Made by a program: the position numbers and the translations under genes. Positions 48,680 through 57,761 of a stretch of 64,000 bases of DNA are shown in pieces. This stretch comes from CANJIV01 sp046330225 (GTDB taxonomy: Bacteria; Actinomycetota; Thermoleophilia; Solirubrobacterales; Solirubrobacteraceae). The notes under the pieces are model-generated. The model made no database searches. It had not been told where the DNA came from and saw only the letters and a list, made by a program, of their open reading frames with translations. The stretch lies in the NCBI GenBank assembly GCA_046330225.1, contig JAXLTD010000008.1, forward strand, positions 124,001-188,000, written 5' to 3'. Numbering within the stretch: position 1 is the first letter of the stretch; each line of letters begins with the position of its first letter.

Positions 48680-48685
48680 TACCGT
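48680..48685 (+). promoter_or_regulatory. -10 element TACCGT
   Basis: TACCGT, 7 nt before the ATG at 48693. Leaderless arrangement. Confidence 0.6.
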
Positions 48686-48692
48686 GCGTGCC

Positions 48693-49670
48693 ATGGCCGA
48701 CGAACCGAAGCCGCCGGGCGCCCCGTCCCTGCTGCCGCGCACCACTCGCCTGCTGGAGCTGGAGTTCGGCAACCAGGACCAGTTCGACGACCCGCACCGC
48801 GAGTGGCGCCGCCTCTTCTCTGAGCTCCTCGGCACCTTCCTGCTCGTCCTGGCCGCGGCGGGCGGCGGGCTCCTGCACGCCCAGGGCAAGATCACGCTCT
48901 CGGCGGCCGTCGTCGCGCCCGGGCTCACCGTCCTGGCGATCATCCTGTTCATGGGCGCCGTGTCGGGCGCGCACCTGAACCCGGCGGTCTCGCTCGCCTT
49001 TGCGATGCGAGGCGACTTCCCGTGGAAGCGCGTGCCGGGGTACGTCATCGTCCAGCTCCTCGGCGCCACCCTGGCGTGCCTCTTCCTCCTCGCCGTGTTC
49101 GGGAACGTCGAGCACCTCGGGGCCACGCTGCCGGGGCCCGGCTACCACGACTGGCAGGCGCTCCTGATGGAGATCGCGCTGACTGCGGGCCTGGTCAGCG
49201 TCATCCTCGGCACCGCGTCGGCCGCCCAGAACGTCGGCGCGATCGCCGCGCTCGGCGTCGGCGGCTACATCGCCCTCGCCGGCCTGTGGGCGGCGCCCGT
49301 CAGCGGCGTCTCGATGAACCCGGCGCGGTCGTTCGGCCCGGCGCTCGTCAGCGGCGACTTCACCGCCTACTGGGTCTACGTCGCGGGGCCGCTCATCGGC
49401 GCGGTGATCGCGGTCGGCTTCGCCTACATCCTGCGAGGCCGGGGCGGGGACGCCATCTCGCGCGCGGCGGGCTCGGGCGTGCTGGACGAGGGAAGCCTCC
49501 AGCGCCAGAAGCGGCTGTCCGACGCGATCGACGCGGGCGACGTTGCGCCGCCCGGGATCGCTGACGACGCGCCGCCCGGGGGCGACGCACCGCCGGGGGG
49601 CGACGCGCCGCCCGGGCGCGACGCGCCCCCTCGGGACGACGCGCCGCCGGGCCGGCAGGCGCCCGCCTGA
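48693..49670 (+). CDS. Aquaporin (MIP family) with a repetitive Asp/Pro/Gly tail
   Basis: A 325-residue channel. Residues 1-45 are a hydrophilic N-terminus, then six membrane spans with two pore half-helices carrying SGAHLNPAVSLA (first NPA, about residue 96) and SGVSMNPARSFGPA (second NPA, about 206). It conducts water or small neutral solutes; the selectivity filter cannot be read reliably by eye. The last 35 residues are a cytosolic tail of about five DAPPG/DAPPR units encoded by an imperfect 18-nt tandem repeat (about 49560-49665), an unusual addition. A pair of intergenic repeats begins at its stop codon. Confidence 0.9.
   Translation: MADEPKPPGAPSLLPRTTRLLELEFGNQDQFDDPHREWRRLFSELLGTFLLVLAAAGGGLLHAQGKITLSAAVVAPGLTVLAIILFMGAVSGAHLNPAVSLAFAMRGDFPWKRVPGYVIVQLLGATLACLFLLAVFGNVEHLGATLPGPGYHDWQALLMEIALTAGLVSVILGTASAAQNVGAIAALGVGGYIALAGLWAAPVSGVSMNPARSFGPALVSGDFTAYWVYVAGPLIGAVIAVGFAYILRGRGGDAISRAAGSGVLDEGSLQRQKRLSDAIDAGDVAPPGIADDAPPGGDAPPGGDAPPGRDAPPRDDAPPGRQAPA
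49563..49655 (+). repeat. Tandem DAPPG-coding repeat at the aquaporin 3' end
   Basis: About five imperfect copies of an 18-nt unit coding D-A-P-P-G-x within the aquaporin frame. Such repeats vary in copy number by slippage. Confidence 0.6.
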
Positions 49671-49799
49671 CACCAACCTGCGCGTGCTGGCCACCGGATC
49701 GGTGGCGCAGACGCGCGAGAACGGCTGGGCCGGGGGCCCGGCGCGAACGTGTGCGTGCTGGCCACCGGATCGGTGGCGCAGGCGCGCGAGAACGGCTGG
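49669..49799 (+). repeat. Intergenic repeat pair A (two copies, 71-bp period)
   Basis: Copy 1 about 49669-49728, copy 2 about 49739-49799, both with GTGCTGGCCACCGGATCGG followed by TGGCGCAG, a C/G-rich variant and GCGAGAACGGCTGG. The core GCCACCG-GAT-CGGTGGC forms a 7-bp hairpin. The same core in inverted orientation makes pair B at 62734. The pair fills the gap between the convergent aquaporin and OYE genes. Confidence 0.75.
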
Positions 49800-49830
49800 C
49801 GGGGGCGCCGGCCGTGCCCAGCCGGCGCCC

Positions 49831-51783
49831 CTACGCGTCGGCGGCGAGCGCCAGCGCCGCCAGCGTGCCTTCGTGCACGGCCTCCTCGGCGCTGCGGGCG
49901 CCGAGGCAGTCGCCGGCGCGGGTGACCCGCAGGCCGGCCTCCAGGAGCGGCTCGTACAGCGATCCGTCGGGCTCGCGGCCGGCGGCGAGCACGAGCGTGC
50001 CGACGTCCTCGATCACGACCTCGCGGTCGGAGAAGACGTGGCGGCAGCGCAGGGCGCCGTCAGCCGCGGCGACGGGCCGGACGTGGTGGACGAGCTCGAC
50101 GCCCGCCTCGTGCAGGCGCCCGAGATACAGGTTGCGCTGGTACTGGTGGACGTGCTCGGCGAGCGCGAGCCCGCCGCAGGCGAGCCGGACCTCCGCGCCG
50201 CGCGCCGCCAGCGCTTCCGCCGCGATCATCCCGGTCCAGTCCGCGCCCCAGTCCCAGACGACCACCGGGCCGTCCGGCACGCCGGCCCCGATCGCGCCGA
50301 GGACGTGCCATGCGTCGACGATGGCCGGGGCGCCGTCGCCGACCTCCAGCGGCGGCGCGTGCGGCGTCGCCCCGGCGGCGAGGACGACGTGGTCGGGGCG
50401 CTCGGCGACGATGGCGTGGACCGTGGCTTCGGTGCCGAGCCGGACGTCGGCGCCCGCCGTCCAGCGCTCGAGGTTGGCGATCATCGCCTCGGCGATCTCT
50501 CTGTGGGAGGGCCCGCTGAGCGCCCGGCGCCACTGCCCGCCCAGGCCCCCGGCCCGCTCGAACAGGACGGTGCGACCCGGGCCGGCGTAGCGGGCGGCGG
50601 CGCAGCCGGCCGGCCCGCCGCCGATGACGACGACCGTCTGCTCGGCGGGCGCGGGGCGGGGCAGCGTGCGCTCGCGGCCGGTCCAGGCGTTCACGGTGCA
50701 GTTGATCGGCGCGCCGGCGTGGTAGTGCCCGATGCAGGCCTGGTTGCAGCCGATGCAGCGGTCGATCTCGGCGGCCCGCCCCGCGGCGGCCTTGGCCGGC
50801 AGCTCCGGGTCGGCGATCAGCGCGCGGGTCATGCCGACGGCGTCGGCGTCCCCGCGGCGGATGATCAGGTCGGCCTCCTCGACGTCGCGGATGCGCGTCG
50901 TGGCGATGACCGGCAGGCCGGTGGCGGCCCGGATCGCCGCCGCACCCGAGACCACGCCCTCGGAGCCGAGCGGGGCCGGCGGGGCGATCCACATCGAGCC
51001 CCGGTAGGTCGAGCTCGAGCCCATGGCGATCGAGAGGTAGTCGACGAGCCCGAGGCGCGCGACCTCGCTGACGACCTCCAGCGTCTCGTCCGCCGTGAGG
51101 CCGTCGGGCGAGATCTCGTCGGCCGCCATGCGCAGCCCGACGATGCGGTCCTCGCCGATCCCCTCGCGCATCCGCTCGAGCGCCTCCACGAGGAACCGCA
51201 GCCGGCCCTCCTCGCCGCCGTAGGCGTCGGTGCGCCGGTTCGTGTGGCGGGAGAGGAACTGGGCCGGCAGATACCCGAGCCCGGCCAGGAACTCGACGCC
51301 GTCCATCCCGCCTTCGCGCGCGTAGGCCGCGGCGGTGCGGTGGCCGTCGATGATGCCGCCGATCTCGCGCAGCGTGAGCGCCCGGGGCTCGGCGTGGTAG
51401 CGGGCCGTCGGGACCGCCGAGGGCCCGACCGCGGGCGGCCGGGTGCCGCTGGTGATCATCTCGCGGCCGCCGTGGTTGAACTGGGCGATCACGCGGGCAC
51501 CATGGGCGTGCACGGCCTCGGAGATCTTGCGCCACGCCGGCACGATCTCGGGGACGAAGCCGGCGATCGTGTGGGGGGTCAGGCGCCCGGACGGGTCGAC
51601 CGCGGTCGACTCGACCGACACGAGCCCCGCCCCGCCGCGGGCCCGGGCCTCGTGGTAGGCGACGAGGTCGTCGGTCGGGATGTTGTCGTGGACGAGGCTG
51701 GTCTGATGCGACGTCGAGACGATCCGGTTGCGCAGCTCGATCGGCCCGAGGCGGACCGGGGAGAGGAGCGCGTCGAGCGCCAT
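49831..51783 (-). CDS. Old Yellow Enzyme/2,4-dienoyl-CoA reductase-like flavoprotein (FadH type)
   Basis: A 650-residue iron-sulfur flavoprotein. Residues about 1-340 are the FMN barrel (PVRLGPIELRNRIVSTSHQT; IAQFNHGGREM; GVEFLAGLGYLPAQFLS; GYLP-x-FLSRHTNRRTDAYGG). The 4Fe-4S site is C-x2-C-x3-C-x11-C in CIGCNQACIGHYHAGAPINC. The second half binds FAD/NAD(P)H (VVVIGGGPAGCAAARYAG; a second Rossmann region around WDWGADWTGMIAAEAL). The family reduces enoyl or dienoyl groups or demethylates amines (trimethylamine dehydrogenase is a close relative). It is last in a five-gene operon and shares one base with the amine oxidase stop (TGATG). Confidence 0.9.
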   Translation of the reverse strand: MALDALLSPVRLGPIELRNRIVSTSHQTSLVHDNIPTDDLVAYHEARARGGAGLVSVESTAVDPSGRLTPHTIAGFVPEIVPAWRKISEAVHAHGARVIAQFNHGGREMITSGTRPPAVGPSAVPTARYHAEPRALTLREIGGIIDGHRTAAAYAREGGMDGVEFLAGLGYLPAQFLSRHTNRRTDAYGGEEGRLRFLVEALERMREGIGEDRIVGLRMAADEISPDGLTADETLEVVSEVARLGLVDYLSIAMGSSSTYRGSMWIAPPAPLGSEGVVSGAAAIRAATGLPVIATTRIRDVEEADLIIRRGDADAVGMTRALIADPELPAKAAAGRAAEIDRCIGCNQACIGHYHAGAPINCTVNAWTGRERTLPRPAPAEQTVVVIGGGPAGCAAARYAGPGRTVLFERAGGLGGQWRRALSGPSHREIAEAMIANLERWTAGADVRLGTEATVHAIVAERPDHVVLAAGATPHAPPLEVGDGAPAIVDAWHVLGAIGAGVPDGPVVVWDWGADWTGMIAAEALAARGAEVRLACGGLALAEHVHQYQRNLYLGRLHEAGVELVHHVRPVAAADGALRCRHVFSDREVVIEDVGTLVLAAGREPDGSLYEPLLEAGLRVTRAGDCLGARSAEEAVHEGTLAALALAADA

Positions 51784-53132
51784 CAGGCCGGCCCGCCCTG
51801 GGCGGGTCCGCGCACCGAGGCCGGCGGCTCGACGCCGAGCGCCGCGGCCGCCGCCCCGCGGCCGGTCCGCACCGCGCCCTCCATGTAGCCGCAGACCCAC
51901 TGGTCCGAGCCGCAGACGTAGAACGGGGGCGCATGCGTGCCGTGGAGCGGGCCGACCGCCATGACGTCGCCGGCCCGCCACTCCGTCACATAGCCGAGCG
52001 TCCACGGGTCAACGCCCCAGCGGCGGATGAAGAAGTGCTCGGGCCCGGCCACGCCCGGGCCGAACATCCGGACCAGCTCAGCGACGACGTCGGCTTGGAG
52101 CACGCCGTCGTCCGGCGCGGCGAGCAGCGCGGCGAGGCGGTCGGGGCCGCTGAGCATCGAGAGCAGGCCGGCGGCCTGCGGCCAGGCCGATCCGATCAGC
52201 CCCTCGGAGTACGCCAGCCCGCTCGCGCCGGCGTCCGCCCAGGGCGAGCCGGCATAGGCGGCCACGAGCTTGACGGCGGTGGCGCTGCGCTGGCGCCGCA
52301 GCGACGCCAGGCGCGCATCCGGGACGCCGTCGATCCGCACCTGCCGCAGCGGCCCAACCGGCAGGGCGCAGATGACAGCTCCCGCGCTGAGCTCGTCGCC
52401 GCCGGCCAGCGTGACCGTGCATCCGCCTGCCGCCACCTGCACCCGCTCGACTGGCGAGCCGAGGCGGACGCGCTCGCCGAGCTCGGCGGCCATCCGCAGG
52501 GCCACGGTGGCCGAGCCCTCGGCCACCTTCAGGCCTTCCCAGGCCTCGTCGTCGTAGTAGCCGGTGGCCCCGGCGGCAGCGACCTTGCGCAGCTCCGCGA
52601 GCAGCGAGGCGCGCTCGGCCGAGCCGTCCGCGAGGCCGAGGTGGAAGAGCTCCCGCCGGCGCACGACCTGGGGCGGGGCGCCCGCGGCCCGCAGCCAGTC
52701 GGCGAACGTCGTGGCGTCCAGGCGGGCGGCGTCGGGGTGCGACCACGGGTCGGCCGGGTCGACCGTGCGGGCCAAGGCGAGGAACTCCTGCTCGATCCGG
52801 TCGTGTGCGGCCGCCTCGGCGGCGTCGAGCATCGTCCCGCGCCGCACGCCGTCGGCCAGGCTGAAGACCTCCTCGCCCTCCAGCTCCGTGTAGGACGTGA
52901 CGACGGTGAGCCCCAGCTCCTCGGCCAGGCCGAGGTAGGCGTGCTGGAAGGGGCCGGTCAGCTCGCCGCCGAGCTGCACGAGCCGCCCGTCGGGCAGCGT
53001 GGCCTGCTCGACCCGGCCGCCCGGCCGGTCGCGGGCCTCGACCACGAGGACGTCGGTGCCGGCGCGGGCGAGGTCCCGGGCCGCCGACAGTCCGGCGAGC
53101 CCGGCGCCCAGCACGATGACGTCGTGGCTCAT
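51783..53132 (-). CDS. Flavin-containing amine oxidase family protein
   Basis: A 449-residue FAD enzyme of the monoamine oxidase/polyamine oxidase class. The FAD loop VIVLGAGLAGLSAARDLARAG opens the protein and EARDRPGGRVEQATL is the GGR motif. SAGAVICALPVGPLRQVRI and the C-terminal FAD segment PFYVCGSDQWVCGYMEGAVR (G-SD-W/GYMEGA) complete the fold. It would oxidise an amine to imine, releasing aldehyde and ammonia, with peroxide as by-product. ATG 53132 overlaps the CoA-ligase stop (ATGA). Next to a PotDBCA-type transporter this suggests amine catabolism. Confidence 0.88.
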   Translation of the reverse strand: MSHDVIVLGAGLAGLSAARDLARAGTDVLVVEARDRPGGRVEQATLPDGRLVQLGGELTGPFQHAYLGLAEELGLTVVTSYTELEGEEVFSLADGVRRGTMLDAAEAAAHDRIEQEFLALARTVDPADPWSHPDAARLDATTFADWLRAAGAPPQVVRRRELFHLGLADGSAERASLLAELRKVAAAGATGYYDDEAWEGLKVAEGSATVALRMAAELGERVRLGSPVERVQVAAGGCTVTLAGGDELSAGAVICALPVGPLRQVRIDGVPDARLASLRRQRSATAVKLVAAYAGSPWADAGASGLAYSEGLIGSAWPQAAGLLSMLSGPDRLAALLAAPDDGVLQADVVAELVRMFGPGVAGPEHFFIRRWGVDPWTLGYVTEWRAGDVMAVGPLHGTHAPPFYVCGSDQWVCGYMEGAVRTGRGAAAAALGVEPPASVRGPAQGGPA

Positions 53133-55234
53133 CCGGCGGCCTCGGCAGCGGCGGGCACGGACGCGGGGATCGTGCCGCGGCGCGCGACGGCGTCGACGGC
53201 GATCGCCCCGGACTCGCTCACGATCACGGGGTTGAGCTCGATGAGGTCGAGGCCCTCGGCGAGCAGCGCGGCGCCGGCCGCGGCGGCGAGCCGGGCCGCC
53301 GCCTCCACGTCGAGCGGCGGCCGCCCGCGGCCGCCCGTCAGGAGCGGCGCGCCCCGCAGCGTCCGGATCGCGGCGGCGACCCGCTCGGCGCTCGCGGGGA
53401 GCGGGACCACCGCGGCGTCGGCGAGCAGCTCGGTCCAGGTCCCGCCGAGGCCGACGACGAGCGCCGGAACGACCGCGTCGCGCCGGGCGGAGACGAGCAG
53501 CTCGACCCCCGGCGCCGCCATCTGCTCGATGAGGATCTCGGTGCCGGCGGGGAGATTGAGGCCGGCGAGCCGCTCGTAGGCGGCGCGCACGGCGCCCGCG
53601 TCGCAGAGGTCGAGAGCGAGCGCGCCGGCCTCGGTCTTGTGCTGCAGGGCTGCGGAGGACGCCTTGGCCACGACGGGGAACCCGAGCTCGGCGGCCGCCG
53701 CGGCGGCGTCGTCGGCGTCCCGCACGATCCGTCCGGCGCACACCGCGACGCCGTGCCCGGCCAGCAGCGCCTTGGCGTCGTGCTCGGCGAGCCAGGACCC
53801 GTCTCCCGCGGCGGGCGTCCGCACGGCGGCGGCGATCTCGCGCAGGCGGCCCGGGTCGGCCGGCTCGATCCGCAGCGCCTGGGTCGCCCGCAGGCCGGCC
53901 TCGAGCCCCGCGATGGCCGGGATGCCCGCGTGCAGCAGCTCCCCGGCGGACTCGTCGAGCAGCAGGTCGGGGAGGGTGGAGCACACGACGGTCGGCACCG
54001 GGCTGTCCACCGCGCCGGCCAGGATGCCGGAGCGCACGAGCCGCCAGGACTCGCCGGCCCACCCCTCGATGCCAGGCGGCTCGTCGTAGATCACCAGCAC
54101 CTGGCCGATGGCCGGGTCGGACCCCATCGCGCCGACCATCTCCTTCAGCGGCTCGATCTCCCCCCAGATCTGCGCCGTGTAGTCCAGCGGGTTGGCCGCC
54201 GTGGTGCCCGCCGGGAGGACGGCGTTGATGCGGGCCGCCGTCTCCGGGGCGATCCGCGGCAGGTCGATGCCGAGCGCCTCGGCCTCGTCCGCGGCCATTC
54301 CGCAGTCCCCGCCCGAGCACGTCACGACCGCGACGCCGCCCCCGGCAGCCCGGGACGGCGTGGCCAGCGCCTTGGCCAGCTCCAGCAGCTCGTGCAGGTC
54401 GGTGGCCCAGGCGGCGCCCGCCTCCTCGACCAGCGACCGGAACACGCGGTGGTCGCCCGCGACCGAGCCCGTGTGGGCCGCCGCGGCGCTCGCGCCTACC
54501 GCCGAGGCGCCGACCTTCAGGATCGCGACCCGCACGCCCGCGTCGGCGCAGCGCGCCAGCGCGTCGCAGAGGCGGTCGCCGTCGCCGTCGGACTCGAGGA
54601 ACAGCGCGACCGAGCGCAGGTCGGCCTCGTCGGCCAGCGCGTCGAGGAAGTCCACCGCGTCCAGCACGGCCTGGTTGCCGCACGAGACAACCGTGTGCAG
54701 CCGCAGCCCGCGGCTGGCGCCGAGTGCGTTGACGGCGACGTTGCCGCTCTGCGCGATGAGCCCGACCGGCCCGGCGGGGACGTCGCGCAGCGCGTCCCCC
54801 CACAGCGCGACGCGCCCGTGCAGCCGCACGATGCCGTCGCAATTGGGGCCGCAGACCGGGAAATCGTGGGCCAGCGCGGCGGCCCGCAGCTCGGCCTGGA
54901 GGTCCGCGCCCGCGCCGGTCTTGTCCTCGGCGAAGCCGGCGGCGTAGACGACGGCGCCGCCGCAGCCGGCGGCTCCGGCTTCGGCCACGAGACCGGGAAC
55001 GGCGCCCGCGCCCACCGCGATCACCACCGCGTCGGCCGGCTCCGGCAGCTCCGCCAGCGACGGGAAGACCTCGCGGCCCCGGACGACCCGGTGCGTGGGG
55101 TGGACGCCCCACACCTCGCCGGGGAAGCCCGCAAGCTCGAGGTTGCGCAGGGTCTCGTGGGCGTAGGTGTCCTCGCGCGGCGTGGCGCCGACGACGGCGA
55201 TCGTGCGCGGATCGAGCAGGCGGGAGAGGTCCAT
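53129..55234 (-). CDS. NDP-forming acyl-CoA synthetase (acetate--CoA ligase family, fused subunits)
   Basis: A 701-residue protein. An N-terminal CoA-binding Rossmann domain (IAVVGATPREDTYAHETLRN, residues 11-30), succinyl-CoA-ligase-like middle domains (VCGPNCDGIVRLHG with the usual CGPNC motif; GLIAQSGNVAVNAL; HTGSVAGDHRVF with the phospho-His candidate) and a C-terminal ATP-grasp domain (ELGFPVVAKASSAALQHKTE, LVGLGGTWTELLAD, DLIELNPVIV). The fused layout (alpha then beta) is that of bacterial ADP-forming acyl-CoA synthetases and related Pat-type acetyltransferases, though no GNAT domain is attached. It would activate an acid to its CoA ester, or run in reverse to make ATP. Middle gene of the operon; 3 bp from the acyl-CoA dehydrogenase upstream. 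Confidence 0.88.
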   Translation of the reverse strand: MDLSRLLDPRTIAVVGATPREDTYAHETLRNLELAGFPGEVWGVHPTHRVVRGREVFPSLAELPEPADAVVIAVGAGAVPGLVAEAGAAGCGGAVVYAAGFAEDKTGAGADLQAELRAAALAHDFPVCGPNCDGIVRLHGRVALWGDALRDVPAGPVGLIAQSGNVAVNALGASRGLRLHTVVSCGNQAVLDAVDFLDALADEADLRSVALFLESDGDGDRLCDALARCADAGVRVAILKVGASAVGASAAAAHTGSVAGDHRVFRSLVEEAGAAWATDLHELLELAKALATPSRAAGGGVAVVTCSGGDCGMAADEAEALGIDLPRIAPETAARINAVLPAGTTAANPLDYTAQIWGEIEPLKEMVGAMGSDPAIGQVLVIYDEPPGIEGWAGESWRLVRSGILAGAVDSPVPTVVCSTLPDLLLDESAGELLHAGIPAIAGLEAGLRATQALRIEPADPGRLREIAAAVRTPAAGDGSWLAEHDAKALLAGHGVAVCAGRIVRDADDAAAAAAELGFPVVAKASSAALQHKTEAGALALDLCDAGAVRAAYERLAGLNLPAGTEILIEQMAAPGVELLVSARRDAVVPALVVGLGGTWTELLADAAVVPLPASAERVAAAIRTLRGAPLLTGGRGRPPLDVEAAARLAAAAGAALLAEGLDLIELNPVIVSESGAIAVDAVARRGTIPASVPAAAEAAG

Positions 55235-55237
55235 CGT

Positions 55238-56446
55238 CTAGTGGATGATCGCCTCGACGCCGCGGCGCTCCAGGCCGCGGGCGACGATGACGCGCTGGAT
55301 CTCGCTCGTGCCTTCCCAGATCCGGTCGACCCGCAGCTCGCGCAGCAGGCGCTCGGCGACGTTGCGGCGCATGTAGCCGCGGCCGCCGAACACCTGCAGC
55401 GCGCGATCGGCCACCCGGAACGCGGTCTCCGAGACGAAGAGCTTGGCCATCGAGGCCTTGGCGTGGACGAGGCGGACGTCGGCGCCGGCGTCGGCCAGTC
55501 GCACGGCGTCGAGCGTGAGCGCCCGCGCGGCCGCCGCCTCGGCGGCGCAGTCGGCGAGCGGGAAGGCGACGCCCTGGTAGTCGAAGATCCGCTGCCCGCC
55601 CTGCTCGCGCTCGATCGCGAAGGCCGTGGCCTCCTCGATCAGGCGCCACATCGATCCGCAGCCGCGGGCGGCGATTCCCATGCGCTCCTCGCTGAACCAC
55701 GCGCGCTGGAGATCGAGCCCGGCCCCGATCTCGCCGACGACGGCGTCCCGCGGAATCTCGACGGCGGTGAACCGGATGGCCGGGTGGCGGTGCGGGTAGG
55801 TGTGCATGAAGTCCGGGTCGTCGACGATCTCGAGGCCGTCGGCGTCGCGGTCGATCAGGAACAGCGTCGGCTGCGGGCCGCCGTCGACGAGCGCCGAGGC
55901 CATGACGATGTAGACGCCGCAGTCGCCGCCGTGGGTGACGAACCACTTCTCGCCGTCGATGCGCCAGCCGTCGGCCGTCGGCGTGGCGGTCGTCGCGATG
56001 CCTGCCGGGTCCGACCCGGCGTCGGCCTCGGTGACCGCGTAGGCGTCGGCGTAGTCCCACTCCAGCTCGCCGGCCAGCGCCGGCCGCAGGTAGCGGTCGA
56101 TCTGGGCCTCCGAGGCCGAGCCGAGCACGTTGTAGGCGCCCGGGATCACCCAGTAGAGGCCGTTGGTCGAGCGGCCGAACTGCTCCTGCACGAGGAACCA
56201 CTCCATCCGGGTCCAGCCCTGCCCGCCGTGCTCGGGCCGGTGCAGCCCGCCGTTCAGGCCGGCGGCGATCGCCTCGGACCGGATGCGGGTCCGCAGCTCG
56301 CGCGGCATGCCGCCGCGCGGCCCGCGCTCCTCGGCGGCCTCCTCCTCGGGGATCAGGATCTCGTCGACGAAGCGGCGCGCTCGCGCCTGCAGGTCGCGCT
56401 CGGCCTCGGTGAGGCGGCTGTCGGAGGGCACGGCGGTGGTCGTCAT
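55238..56446 (-). CDS. Acyl-CoA dehydrogenase (paralog 2)
   Basis: A 402-residue FAD enzyme introducing a 2,3-double bond in an acyl-CoA. Signatures are YAVTEADAGSDPAGIATTAT (about residues 131-150), IDGEKWFVTHGG, FSEERMGIAARGCGSMWRLI, RIFDYQGVAFPLADCAAEA and the C-terminal LQVFGGRGYMRRNVAERLL and DRIWEGTSEIQRVIVARGLE. A catalytic-Glu call is not safe by eye. It is strongly similar to its upstream neighbour over the full length, a tandem duplicate. ATG 56446 follows AGAGGA. Second gene of the operon. Confidence 0.92.
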   Translation of the reverse strand: MTTTAVPSDSRLTEAERDLQARARRFVDEILIPEEEAAEERGPRGGMPRELRTRIRSEAIAAGLNGGLHRPEHGGQGWTRMEWFLVQEQFGRSTNGLYWVIPGAYNVLGSASEAQIDRYLRPALAGELEWDYADAYAVTEADAGSDPAGIATTATPTADGWRIDGEKWFVTHGGDCGVYIVMASALVDGGPQPTLFLIDRDADGLEIVDDPDFMHTYPHRHPAIRFTAVEIPRDAVVGEIGAGLDLQRAWFSEERMGIAARGCGSMWRLIEEATAFAIEREQGGQRIFDYQGVAFPLADCAAEAAAARALTLDAVRLADAGADVRLVHAKASMAKLFVSETAFRVADRALQVFGGRGYMRRNVAERLLRELRVDRIWEGTSEIQRVIVARGLERRGVEAIIH

Positions 56447-56486
56447 CGGGGTCCTCTGGGCGTGGGGTGGGGGTGCAGGTGCCGCG

Positions 56487-57692
56487 CTACTGCAGCATCT
56501 GGGCGACGCCGCGGCGCTCGAGGCCGCGGGCGACGATGAGGCGCTGGATCTCGCTCGTGCCTTCCCAGATGCGGTCGACGCGCAGCTCCCGCAGGAAGCG
56601 CTCGGCGACGTTGGTGCGCAGGTAGCCGCGGCCGCCGAAGGCCTGCACGCAGCGGTCCGCGCAGCGGCACGCGGCCTCGGAGACGAACAGCTTCGCCATC
56701 GAGGCCTTGCCGTGCAGCAGCTTCGGATCGGCGCCGTTGTCGGCGAGGCGGGCGACCTCGAAGGCGAGGAGCCGGCCGGCGGCGGCGTCGGCGGCGGAAT
56801 CGGCGAGCGGGAAGGCGACGCCCTGGTAGTCGTAGATCCGCTGCCCGCCCTGCTCACGCTCGCGGGCCCAGGCCGTCGTGTCCTCGAGCAGCCGCAGCAT
56901 CGAGCCGACGCCGCGGGCGGCGATCCCGAGCCGCTCCTCGACGAACCACGCCTGCTGGAGCGCGTCGCCCTCGCCGACGCCGCCGATGACCGCGTCGCGC
57001 GGGATCTCGACGCCGGTGAACCGGATCGTCGGGTGGCCGTGAGGGTAGTTGTGGGTGAAGGGCGGATCGTCGACGAACTCGATCCCGGGAAGATCGGCGT
57101 CGACCGCGAACAGCGTCGGGAGCGCCTGGCCGTCGACGAGCGCATTGGCCACGACGATGAGGACCTTCGCGACGTCGCCGGAGGTCGCGAACCACTTCTC
57201 CCCGTCGATGACCCAGCCGCCCTCGGACGGGCGCGCAACCGTCTCGATCCGCGACGGGTCCGACCCGGCGTTGGCCTCGGTCACGGCGTAGCAGTCCTGG
57301 GACTCCCCGCGGATGCCGGGCTTCAGGTAGCGCTCGATCTGGTCCGGGCTGGCCGCCGACCACACGTTGTACGCGTTCGGGATGTGCCACGAGATCGCGT
57401 TCGTGGACCGCCCGAGCTGCTCCTCGACGACCCACCACTCGACGTGGCTCCAGCCCTGCCCGCCGTGCTCGGGCGCGTGCAGCCCGCCGTTCAGCCGCGC
57501 GGCGATGGCCTCGCGGCGGATGCCGGCGATCGTCTCCTCGGGCAGCCGCCCGTGCGCGAGCTCCGCGGTCTCCTCGAGTGGAATCAGGACCTCGTCGACG
57601 AAGCGGCGCGCGCGCTCCTGCAGCTCGCGCTCGGCCTCGGTCAGGTCGATGAGCCCGGCGGCGGGCCCGGTAGTCGTCACGGCGCTGGTCAT
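56487..57692 (-). CDS. Acyl-CoA dehydrogenase (paralog 1)
   Basis: A 401-residue acyl-CoA dehydrogenase, first gene of the five-gene operon. YAVTEANAGSDPSRIETVAR, IDGEKWFATSGDVAKVLIVV, RIYDYQGVAFPLADSAADAA, VQAFGGRGYLRTNVAERFLR and IWEGTSEIQRLIVARGLERR show the same skeleton as paralog 2, differing mainly around residues 10-60 and in the substrate-side loops, so the two probably act on different chain forms or as a heteromer. ATG 57692 has GGAGAGG upstream. Its promoter (TACCGT at 57767-57762) overlaps the control region of the divergent TetR. Confidence 0.92.
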   Translation of the reverse strand: MTSAVTTTGPAAGLIDLTEAERELQERARRFVDEVLIPLEETAELAHGRLPEETIAGIRREAIAARLNGGLHAPEHGGQGWSHVEWWVVEEQLGRSTNAISWHIPNAYNVWSAASPDQIERYLKPGIRGESQDCYAVTEANAGSDPSRIETVARPSEGGWVIDGEKWFATSGDVAKVLIVVANALVDGQALPTLFAVDADLPGIEFVDDPPFTHNYPHGHPTIRFTGVEIPRDAVIGGVGEGDALQQAWFVEERLGIAARGVGSMLRLLEDTTAWAREREQGGQRIYDYQGVAFPLADSAADAAAGRLLAFEVARLADNGADPKLLHGKASMAKLFVSEAACRCADRCVQAFGGRGYLRTNVAERFLRELRVDRIWEGTSEIQRLIVARGLERRGVAQMLQ

Positions 57693-57761
57693 GCCTCTCC
57701 GTCTGCGGTCGAACCCTCGGACATGCGGCGAGCGAACAGGCTCGGTCGGGCCGCGCGAAAC

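Noticed and set aside
49543..51888. Plus-strand frame of 781 codons opposite the OYE gene
   Set aside because: Starts within the aquaporin tail and repeats, then runs as an antisense shadow of the OYE-like protein, with no recognisable domain.
51783..56201. A 1472-codon minus-strand open frame
   Set aside because: Only its downstream end (51783-53132) is a real gene, the amine oxidase. The rest is an Arg/Pro/Gly-rich shadow of the CoA ligase and acyl-CoA dehydrogenase genes, which have clear domain motifs in another frame.
53639..56539. Plus-strand frame of 966 codons opposite the CoA ligase and dehydrogenase genes
   Set aside because: Antisense shadow; the minus strand holds intact ATP-grasp and acyl-CoA dehydrogenase motifs.
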